DNA of 35,974 nt from Chara braunii (lineage: Eukaryota > Streptophyta > Charophyceae > Charales > Characeae): positions 312,347 to 348,320 of the forward strand of contig BFEA01000370.1 in assembly GCA_003427395.1 (NCBI GenBank), in the 5' to 3' direction. Of this stretch, positions 26,501 through 35,974 are shown one piece after another (within the stretch, counting starts at the first letter, position 1; each line of letters begins with the position of its first letter). Made by a program: the position numbers and the translations under genes. Under the pieces are notes generated by a model. That model did not search any database. It had not been told where the DNA came from and saw only the letters and a list, made by a program, of their open reading frames with translations.

Positions 26501-27720
26501 TGCGCTCGACAACGGTTTGCGTCCTCTCTCAACTGTTCAAAAAAACAGAGGTTAGGCCATAGAAAAAACGTAAGCGAGATAGCCCTCCAGGAAGGTGTTC
26601 CCACAAATGAGTTTTCACGTGGTCACAATGTCCAAAACTGATCCCTGCTTAGACTCGTCCGAAACATCCCAACACAGTCCCAACTGCACTTCACCACCAA
26701 GGATACTTCCCAACTAGCCGCAAGTTCACGCCGCCTCCAAGCACCATGTTTGCTCACAATAGCCTCACCAATATGTCGCTTCCAATCTCAAATCAGTCCC
26801 ACCTGGTCTCAAAATGGCCCAGGTGGTCCCACGTTGCCGCTGTACCACCGGATGATCTCAAACACCAATACCTCTCGCGCTGCACGCCACAAAAAAAATA
26901 AAGGTGGCCCTGGTCCAAACCGCATGTGCTGCGAGCCCCCCAAAAAATAAATACGGCATTCCGGCACAAACCGCAAGTGCCACAACTACAATAGCTACCG
27001 CCATGAACACTCACTCTGCGCTCTTTTCATGCCGCCAGTCCATGCACCACTGCCGCACAAACCCAATCCTGCACCAGCTCCGCACAATCCCAGCCACATA
27101 CCAGCGCTAGCCCAACCTCTAGGCCACACTAGGATCCACCATAACCGTTGTGCACCACAAAAATTAAAAGCGGAACTGCCGCTCGCCACGCCGTAAATTT
27201 GGCAGCATAACTGCCATGCTGAATACATTGTCTTTGCCATGTTGCCGAACGAGCAGTACTTCCTTCAAAAAACTGTCGACGACTCAAAATTTTAGCAGCG
27301 TAACCTTACCAGATACACTGCCGTTGTCGTGTCGCTAATCAAACAACACCTCCCCATACTCATATTAAAAAAAGACATCAACGGCGCACGCCAAATCCGA
27401 CAGCACCTTCTCTTAGGAAGGTCTTGACACTGCGGCGACGGTCCGATAGCACAACCCCACCAAAATATGTGTCACTTGCCGCCTCGTCAGGACCCTGACG
27501 CAGCCCGCCGACCGCAACACCCATGTAGAGTGGGGCAGTGAACTCCCAGCCTCGGCTATGGCTGCTGCCTGTCTCTCCCCCAACTGCTCCCGCAGACCTC
27601 CAACACCTCTACCAACAGCACCTCCTCTCTATAGCAGCATGCAACAACCAGCCAGCATTCACACAAGTGAATGCCCCAACAGCACTGCTAGATGTGTGAG
27701 GCTGTTGGGTGGAGTGCTGA

Positions 27721-27728
27721 CTTTTATA
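27721..27728 (-). promoter_or_regulatory. TATA box in unit R
   Basis: TATAAAAG on the minus strand, preceded by GGC and followed by hairpins CCCAACAGC...GCTGTTGGG and CATTCAC TTGT GTGAATG. It is equivalent to the TATA of unit L at 22,461. Confidence 0.5.
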
Positions 27729-28286
27729 GCCAGCCGAAGGCACGTGGACAACAGCTGCTTTGCCCACAACCAGACAAAATTCATCGGTGCTCTTGACCCT
27801 TGATCTAAATCAACGGCCAGGAACCAAGGTCATCAACCCCCAGGAGTACCTGGCCATTTTCCCAGGACAGGTGCTCCTGAAAATGGTTGAGTACTGCTCA
27901 AAACAAACAGGCGCAGTCCCATCAACTTCTAGAAGCTTCTGGGGCTGCACATGTCCCGTGGTCGCGGCCATGTTCGCGGCCGTTATTGTTTTTTCCTTAC
28001 CGCCCCTCCTTGTTTTTTCTTACCTTTCTTTCTTTTTTTCTTTGTTTTTACCTCTCCTGCCCCCTCGTTTCTCTTTGTAGGGGGCAACTCGCCGTTCGAA
28101 ATGAAGAGCCGCCCCTCACAGAGTTAACCTGAAGTCAAGCTCAACATAGGCTTCTTTCTCCTGCAGCAACACACGCCCGCACCCAGGCGCCAATAGCGCC
28201 AGGTACAGGCGACGATCTGCAGCCCATTTTTCAAGCAAACAGGCGCATATCTTCCCCCATTGACCAAAGGGGTTCAAAAAGTCACC

Positions 28287-28407
<121 letters not shown>

Positions 28408-29032
28408 AACCCCGACAGTAGCGACTGTTGCCAGCGGTCGACGAACTGTCGTGAACGCCCCCCAAGAGAGACGAATGGAGGCCCCAAACGGCGCCGCATA
28501 AATGTTCGTTTGACCACCAGAAAACGACGCGCCTGTCCGTCGCGAACAAGAAACCACCCAAAGAGTTTGCAGAGAGTCTCTCTTAACTCAAGTACAAGGT
28601 CCCAAAACTCGCGGTTGGATGTAGCCGCCGTATGGCGGCAGATCTATTCAATTTTGCTCATCTTATCGATGAAAGTAGCAACCCGTTCGTCAAAACGAAC
28701 GGACGCTTTACTAACTTCACTAACAAACAAAATCTCAAAAAAATCTAAAGCAAATTTAACAAAAAAATATAAAGAAAAAAAAAGAACAAAAAAAAAAAAA
28801 AACGGCAACTCGTAAAACGAGCGCCTACCACAACCCATGGGGCCTTTAAGTCCCCATCAGTCCAGATCGCGCCAACTGACGCTTCATGTTAGAGTTAGTT
28901 TTAGGTTTTTTTTTTTTTTTTTTTTTACCCTTTAGGCCAACGGTCACATTCACGTGCTCGTGGCACATCCACGAGCTGTTGAAATGCAGACCTTGGTTCT
29001 AATCCCCGTCGGGGATTAAAAAATTCGACTTG

Positions 29033-29079
29033 TTCTCGATTTATACGTGCCATCCTTGCACAGGGGCAATGCTAATATC
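29033..29079 (-). pseudogene. U6 snRNA 3'-half in unit R
   Basis: The minus strand reads ATTAGCATTGCCCCTGTGCA, then AGGATGGCACGTATAAATCG, the U6 3' half with several changes. After GAGAACAAGTCGAA there is a T6 run (plus A at about 29,016-29,021), which would act as a Pol III terminator as in genuine U6 genes. The same tRNA-like module lies upstream on this strand. Confidence 0.8.
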
Positions 29080-29082
29080 GAC

Positions 29083-29134
29083 GCGGCTGATTTCAGCGGT
29101 GCGATCTCGAAGATCGCACGACCGAAATTGGCCG
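29083..29134 (-). other. Stacked long hairpin just upstream of the U6 module
   Basis: On the minus strand GCGGC/GCCGC, ATTTC/GAAAT and GTGCGATCT/AGATCGCAC nest around a TCG loop. Unit L has a matching three-tier hairpin (about 20,625-20,682) built from GCGC, CTGATC/GATCAG and CGATC/GATCG. The position relative to U6 is the same. Confidence 0.7.
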
Positions 29135-29589
29135 CGCCCAACTGCCCTCACCTAGGCGTCTTACTCCAAAAGGTACTAGCCCGGTGGTGGCACACTCGAG
29201 GCTCGATCCCGGTCTCTGTCAGCCAACAGTCAGATGTCCTACCTACTGAACTAGCTCCTACTACGAGAATAGTAGGTGCAGCTTCTCTATATGAGGAGCT
29301 TGCCCTGACCCTTTCTCATGCATGTGGCCTCGCAGACCCTGCCGCCCTGTCTCCCAGCAGCCTGGCAGCCGGTTCTGCCTGCCTGCCTGCCTGCCCCCTT
29401 CCCGTGGATGGCTGCCTATCCATGACTTGGAGGTCAGCCAGCGGGTAGGCCTCGGCGTCGACTTGTTAGCCCCCTGGATCACAGTCAAACCCCTGTGTCC
29501 CCAAGAAATAGAAGATTAAAAACTTCCTATTCCTCCCATGCCTCGGCCCTATACCCAGCGCGACCATTCTTTTTAGCTTACCTAGGTCC

Positions 29590-29880
29590 TGAATCGAGCG
29601 ACTTAGCAGTCGCGTGTCATTATTTTAGATAAAGTAGGTCTAGCTTAAGTGAGCTCATGTCCGCGCGCTTTTGTGGCTTTGACAAAAACGAAGCATTACC
29701 ATTTATTGTCGTTACTCTTGGAGGCCACAAACGTCCAGACTAAAAGCTCAAAAACTTTAAGTCTCTCAGTCATAGGTTCAATCTGAATGAACTTTTGACA
29801 AATGTGAGTCTCATCAAATTCTTCAATTCAAGGAAAGAGTCGGACAACGTCCGACATTTAAAAACCCCAACAAATAAGAG
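29590..29880 (+). repeat. Dispersed repeat D, copy D2
   Basis: It matches D1 and D3, with CTCTCAGTCATAGGT and GAGTCTCATCAAATTCTTCA. Hairpin GTCGGAC AAC GTCCGAC is at 29,839-29,855. The second hairpin of D1 and D3 is lost. Relative to unit R it stands where D3 stands relative to unit L. Confidence 0.75.
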
Positions 29881-29899
29881 CGTCCACCGAGAGTCAGTT

Positions 29900-31235
29900 C
29901 TTACCTTCGCATCAGGTTTCAATACGCCACCCGAGGTTCCTATTGGGCGCACCAGGGTCAAATTTCCTACAACGCCAATCTACCTGTGTTTGATGTGTGA
30001 GCCTGGAACGTGGGGCGTTTCGTCTCTGGGTCCACCATTCGTTTGTTATCGATCTGAGCTCGGTTCATGTTTTCCTAGATAACCAAAATAATAATTGATC
30101 TGCATGTCTCATATGCACTCACCTCTTATCCTAGTTCCTAGTTCCGAATGTATGGGTGTTCTTCAGAATAAGGCCCATATGCACCCGTCTTTTATCCTAG
30201 TTCCATTGATTCTCCGAAAACATTCCTAATCGTCCCTTTATGCAAGTCGATCTCTCATCTTGCTATCTCGGGATTGCCTTCAAGCCACTTTGTGGTATGT
30301 ATGACAAATGACTTGGAAGCTCATTTCCCTCGTCCCTGTTTGTTGGACCTTCAAGCTGCTCCCTCATCAATATCTTTGTCTTCCGTTTGTATCCTTTTGT
30401 CATCATTCTGCTCTACACTTTTCGCCTCAATTCTACTGGATGTTTGAAGCACAATAGATACGTTACCACCTTGACATGTCATCTAGGTAGTGAAGAGGAA
30501 AACACTAATGGTTAATAGGTGGTGTCATTTTTCGATGGATTTTTCATCGGAACTGCCATATTTCCCTGAATATTTGCTATTTTTTTCCTTTTTAATTTTA
30601 TGTCATATGCTTGTGCTTTATAGTATATTTCTAATATTATGTACCAAGTTTCAAAGTTTCAACGTATTTGGGCATGAAACAAAAAAGTTGGTAAAAACAA
30701 ATGCATCACCCCCTCCCAAATTTTAGATCTTCCATTAACCATTTCTCGAGTCAGTGAGTAAGGAAGCTGGAAAATGATTGCCAAGAGTCGGGGGAAGGTA
30801 GCTTATTGGTGAGATAGGGATGACATCTGCCCAGTTCCTAAGAGTCTGGAAAATGCATCAAAGTGCAGTGAGGTTGGCGGTTGAAATGCTGAGGGTGACA
30901 AAATATTGGGTAAGGACTATATTATCGAACGTATATGTATAAGGCCTCTCTATACAAAATACATAGATAATATTTGTACGGGGACTGTACGTCATCTCGT
31001 ACGTTTTGTACTCCAACGTAAATTTTAAAAGTTATGCATCAACATAAAACAAGCAATATTTATTTGAGCGTCATCTGCAAATTCTTAATAGAATATGAGG
31101 AAACAAATAAAAACAAGACATGTAAAAAAATAAATTTCTTGCAACAGACTTGCTGCAGCAGCAAAGAGCCGTCTAAATAGGCAGGCTCGAACTGGACAAA
31201 CGCTCCTACAGCCTGATAATTAGTTGCTTGCCCAA
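29900..31235. other. Unassigned AT-rich stretch
   Basis: No supported gene. A 30-bp phrase beginning CATATGCAC and ending TTATCCTAGTTCC occurs at 30,110 and 30,176. Other open frames are short and featureless. Confidence 0.5.
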
Positions 31236-31428
31236 TATATATATATATATGTACATATATATATAAATATATATATATATAAGGGTTGTTGCCGCAACAA
31301 TATGTATAGGTGTTTTGGCTTTGGACACTTTTACGCTATACCACTCACCCAAATTGAAGTGGGACTCAACATTTTTACTTCATGCCACTCCCCTAAACGT
31401 GTTTTTTTTTTTTTTTTTTTTTTTTTTT
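31236..31428. repeat. (AT)n tract and poly-T
   Basis: Alternating AT at about 31,236-31,282 with small interruptions, and a run of about 27 T ending near 31,428. Nothing between them is recognised. Confidence 0.85.
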
Positions 31429-31623
31429 CCGACTCCACAAACATTATCAAAGATACAGAAGAAAACAAAAGTTGTACATAACCTCCAACGTACAAGTAGC
31501 ATGTGCGTACAAGAGTACGAATTCATACTTGTACGGGGTCGCATATAGGTCACAACACTTAATAATCCGGGTATGGATGATGTTGTGTAGGAGGGGATGC
31601 TTGCGCTGCCTGTGGTGTAGGGT

Positions 31624-31739
31624 TAGTTTCTGCTTGGGATGCAGTTAACCGTGAACTGTGGTTTGAATTCTGAGGCTCAACTAGTTTCTGCTTGGGATGC
31701 GGTTAACCGTGAACTGTGGTTTGAATTCTGAGGTTCAAC
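31624..31739 (+). repeat. 58-bp tandem duplication
   Basis: Units 31,624-31,681 and 31,682-31,739 differ at two positions (A/G in GC(A/G)GTTAACC and C/T in GG(C/T)TCAAC). The high identity marks it as the youngest duplication in the window. Confidence 0.95.
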
Positions 31740-34700
31740 CAATGCTATTTATTCCTGTTGTAGCTTCCTCTTTGTTTGGGTGAAGTGATCCAATTATGAC
31801 GGGTTTTGGTTTATAAAAGTTTGAACCTTTGAGTTGTCCTATGTGAGATTGGCAAAGAATGTCTCTCCTATCCTAAATTTTCACCGCCTTTCATATATTT
31901 TCTAGTTTTTCCAACATAGTTGTTCTTTTAGTCTTATCCCTACTTTCATGATATTCATTCTCATTATTTTTGCAATTTCAACTTTTGCTTGCGATATGAA
32001 AAGCATTTGTTGTAACAGTTTTCTTTCTACAATGTACCTCTTTTCCAAGTGACCATAAATATGGTATAGAGAGAAAGTTTGTTGTTTTTGTTTTACAATG
32101 TACATTATTCTCCAAGCGACTACTATTTTCAAAGTAATTTGTTTTTCGTATAGACGAAGTAAAATAAATATTAACAAACAATCATATCTGGAAACAATGA
32201 CTTGTATGTATCGGTATCATTACAGAAGAACAGATAATGGATAAAGGGTTCAAGGGTTTCCCAAGATTAGAGAAAAACAACACCCTACAATGTTGATAAC
32301 AAAGTAGAGTTTGACGTGCTTGTGGGTACACAAACAAATTATTATGATCGTTATTGTTTCCGCATTGAAGAATGCGACAAAGTTTTTGAATCATTGCCCA
32401 ATGGTTGAATTAAATGCCAAGTAGTTTTCATAAGTATGACAAGCCATATTTGTTGAAGGAAGTTACGTTGGAATAAGTTACAGTTAGATGAAAACTCCAC
32501 TAACTTGCTCAGTAGGATGAATAATATCCCAGTGGAAATGTTGGTCAGTGAGGTATTCTCATACTGCATCCCACTATCTCCATACTTGAATGTCTACCAG
32601 GAACATCAGTGTTGCTATCTTTCTTTGGGTTAAGAGGCCACAATAGCTACATATAGGCTAAAGTATCCATTTTTGTTACAGGTCGAACCTTGTTACCGAC
32701 AAGTCGCATATGGGTAGGCAAATGCGCAGGATTTGTCATTTAAGTGTCTGATACGTTGTTAGCATGATGCCCTTGTAAAAGAGTCATGATAAATCTTTCA
32801 GATCTCCCTCGTTGAGTGGTGAGTCTCGATTGCATTTATTCTATATATGAGGTTTGAAGGGTTATAACTTATGAAAGACTCTATACGGATACTGGTGTAC
32901 CTGCTGGTCACTCTCACTCCTCTGCATCAAAAAGGTAGGGCGTACATCAGTATTGCTATTTCATATGCGAATAAGCCTTCCTTTAGATTTTCTATTGCCC
33001 TTGTCGTAATTTATTTTTCTTCTCGCCTCTCATACTCTGCCTATTCATTTCTTGTTAGTTTTGTCTATCTACTTCCTGATAGGTTCGGATCAAACCCCTT
33101 TTCTGCAGTTTTCCCTTGCACCCTCTTCACCTTATACACTATCATCAAGATTGGTCTTGCGCCATTCTCCATTACCCAATCGTTACCATAATCGAACCCA
33201 GCTTTAGGGCCCTCGTCCAGCTCATGAGGATTGCTTCTTGGATTGTGCATGACTTTTTGTCAAAGTTGTCTATATTTTTTAGTGTTCGGTGTAGCTGTTG
33301 GGTAAATTTTATTGTCCCTCTGGTTAGGGCCCACAAATCCCAATTTTGGTAGATCCCTAAAGTCCCTCAATATTTATTAGAAAGTATATTTAAACCGCCA
33401 GTACGTTACTCAACCATTTCTTTGAAGTTGTTGTGACGCTCAACCTCACGCCTTACACAACTTTCATTTATAGAGCGGTATAAAATACGGAAAGGGTCCG
33501 AAAGGCATGCAATGGGGTTGTGCCAAAAATTTAAAAGTGAGTGTGGAGTTTTAGATCGGAACTGAATCTCTTGTGCGGTCCAGTTATGGTCGAAACGAAA
33601 ACGAAAGGTGAAGTGGCAAACAAACAATATCTCTCTAACTCAAAAACAACTTTGAACATCGTCTCGTGCTCTACGACATCTAATGCTCTGTCGAGACGGT
33701 GCAGGGGTGTACAAAGGATCTCTATTATGGACGAGCGTTCGACGACGAGTTCCACAGAGCTCGGAATCGGAATCGGAATCAGAGAGGCACGAACGCGAGG
33801 TCCCGAATCTCAAGTTCTACGTGACACGTAGTCGAACCCTTTCGCCCTTAACCATTCCACGCGGCAATAATTATAACACAAGGTGTAAGACCAATTAGGA
33901 GTAACAGTCGACCACTTAATGACAACCAACTCATTAAATGAGAATAGAAGATAGCAAGAAGGAAAGAAAATATTGACAATCACATACCCAAAGTTAACGA
34001 AAGTTGAATACTGCGTCTTAGAAGGAAACTAATATGACCACCCGATTTGTGCTACCGAGTCTCTCACGTCCCACTCACATACACGTGATCGTTTCTCGTT
34101 GTATGGAACTCTGAACATGAGTTTGGATGTCAGCGTGAAGATGAAACAGAGGATTATGACAGTCTAGCAAACTTGTAGTAGGAAGACTTAGCAAGAGGCA
34201 GAGAAAACATCTTTCATGCACATTCGACGTTCATAAACGCAACGATCTATTCCTATTCAAACAACCGAGACTGATGCATATGTCACTTAGCCATCCCTAC
34301 TCTTATGTGCAAGCAAAAAAGTGTAACGGGAGTGTTGTACGCACGCGTTTTTTTAGCCTAAAGATGAAAACACTGCTCAGACAAGAGAGACTTAAAGATA
34401 AGCGGTGACTACATATTCTCATGCAAGGGAAAGAGTGTAACGAGTATTCAATCCACTACATTCTCGCACATACATGCAAAACAAGAGATGGTTTACAAAG
34501 ATAATTTCCTTTAATTATCGTAAGTCAGCGTTGAGCATCCATATGACTCAACTAGATCACATCCACGAAAAACAATATGCATCGGAGTGTGATATCGCGC
34601 ACTTAGTGAGAAAAAAATATATTTTTATTCTATGCAAACATATACAACTTGAACCAAGTGAAAATACTCCAAGAAAAGTTAGCACATTCCATCAATCAGT

Positions 34701-35974
34701 CATGTAAAATCGAAATGCTCTCACTCTTTCAAATAATCTGTACACTATATATCGTTTTTGCAAGCAGAAGAGTGTAACGATAAACACTCCTATACTTATT
34801 TTGCATAATAGAAAGAAGAGAAGAAAGATCGCTCAAAATCAACCCACGACTCAATTCAAACATCCATTCATGCAGATAAGATCGTAAGACTCGTAGGTCG
34901 AGAGTGAAATACAGTTAGGAGAAACTAGTGCTTCACCATGCAAACATTTATTAAATATAGTGAAAAGAGAGATATAGAGAAGGAAGACGCAAATCCATCC
35001 GCTATCATATTTGTAGGACCCTGACCAGTCGAACCACCATCTTTTTCCATGCCCAATCACTGACAATCCCCATCACTGTGCACTCGACACTTCTGCCAAC
35101 AATCGTTGATCCATCAACTCATCTTCTTCACCGATCCACCCAGATCCTGCATTTTGTCACAACGATCCAATGCACGATCCTGCAAAGACGCAGGAGTCCC
35201 GTCGGGACTTTCCAACTTGTTGATCACCACCACTGTCTAGCTAGTACTACAAACGATTTGGCAGACAAGATGCGAGAGTGGGAGAAGGATGCGCTTCTGA
35301 GATTGTAGTTGCGAAGGAAGAGGAAGAAATATGATGAAGGGAGATAGAGAAGCGGACGAAAAAAAAAGGGAGGCTCCTTGGCAAAGTCCTGTTGATCCGA
35401 CAAAAGTGCTCGTAACCAATCAGATTGTAGAGTGAGGGGCTCAAAGCTTCCTTACAATGCTTACATATTATCATATGACTTCTACGACCACTTAGGATCG
35501 ACAATGTTCTTCTAGAGTGTTGACAAAGGCAGAAAATGAGGTTACAGAAAATGGTGTAAGGTGGGACCAAGATTCAACGGGGTCAAGGAGGAAAAGGTGC
35601 AAAGAGAGGGAAAAAAATATGAAGGCACAAAAACAGTTATACGAAATGTCGTTGAAGGCGTGAATAAAATTATAGTTTGTCGTTGAATGTGAGAAGAAGG
35701 AGAATGAAATGCACAAGGAAAAAATGCAAAAAAAGGACTTCAGCGTAAATATGCATTCAAAGAAAAAGTAAAAGTATCAAAATAGTTAAAATAAATGCTA
35801 TTGAAAGTTGCGTCTAATTACTACATGCAATTTAAAATTGGAAAGTGAAAAAAAGAATTCATAGTGCGCTCACTAAGACACACATAAATTTTACGTCGAT
35901 TTTTGTCTTCTTCTACTCGAGAATGAAAATTCACATAAGTTACGATGATATTCCCCCCCCCCCCAAAAAAAAAA
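31740..35974. other. Unassigned AT-rich stretch to window end
   Basis: No ORF has a recognisable domain. A motif GCAAG..AAAGAGTGTAACG occurs at about 34,311, 34,422 and 34,760. The last 23 bases are a C run followed by an A run, which looks like a sequence or assembly end artefact. Confidence 0.5.

Noticed and set aside
31902-32569. Minus-strand frames, suspected transposase remnant
   Set aside because: Translated by eye in several frames; no DDE, hAT dimerisation or integrase motif was found.
32871-33191. 106-codon plus-strand hydrophobic frame
   Set aside because: AT-rich DNA readily gives such residues; no transmembrane-family motif or neighbouring support.
35952-35974. C-run and A-run at the end
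   Set aside because: Most likely a sequence-end artefact, not a biological feature.

Overview
The window is eukaryotic, repeat-dense DNA. I see no intact host gene, no rRNA gene and no complete tRNA gene. Open frames are broken, and most of the 36 kb is retroelement debris, minisatellites, microsatellites and palindromic repeats. A plant-lineage host (land plant or charophyte alga) is the best guess. Reasons are a Ty3/Gypsy element with a primer site matching plant tRNA-Asp, telobox motifs, and U6 snRNA-derived repeats. The flavour of the reverse transcriptase (RWFFL..PNGKIRWIQDLQ.VNAV) recalls charophyte and fungal elements; that is memory, not a search. Five single N bases and a C/A homopolymer end suggest draft sequence.

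Region 1 (about 0.3-11.4 kb, minus strand) reads as one very long, decayed LTR retrotransposon. From 5' to 3' on the minus strand it has an LTR edge, a tRNA-Asp primer site (10,635-10,653) and a 1.7-kb AT-rich leader. Then come unfamiliar, tightly packed ORFs (8,956 to 4,214), a 25-bp repeat leader, gag with a CCHC knuckle (4,050-2,074), and a frameshifted pol (protease, start of RT) cut off near position 345. Three of the pre-gag ORFs are diverged paralogues of each other, and two carry an in-frame stop in the same inter-domain linker. I do not recognise this family; it is the main protein-coding novelty.

Region 2 (11.4-17.4 kb) holds a TC microsatellite, a GC-richer stretch without a convincing gene, 46-bp and 30-bp minisatellites, and copies of dispersed repeats (called D, alpha and a 248-bp-spaced direct repeat here). 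Region 3 (17.58-18.77 kb) is a 1.19-kb element with an 8-bp target duplication and nested fold-back microsatellite arms.

Region 4 (18.9-29.9 kb) contains two inverted, collinear, diverged copies of a 3-kb unit: L (19.8-23.15 kb, plus) and R (29.9-26.7 kb, minus). In each unit a tRNA-like Pol III promoter is followed by a long hairpin, the 3' half of U6 snRNA, an A-rich tract, a GA-repeat block, a chain of hairpins, a TATA-bearing segment and a 54-bp minisatellite (decayed in R). L is flanked by about 0.75-kb inverted repeats. Between L and R lie three small adjacent plus-strand ORFs (24.25-25.40 kb) of unknown nature.

Region 5 (29.9-36 kb) is AT-rich with only minor repeats.

A theme crosses several unrelated repeat families. 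When copies are compared, hairpin loops stay similar while the stems are replaced by different but still complementary sequence. This points to constraint on structure or to a palindrome-restoring mutation process.
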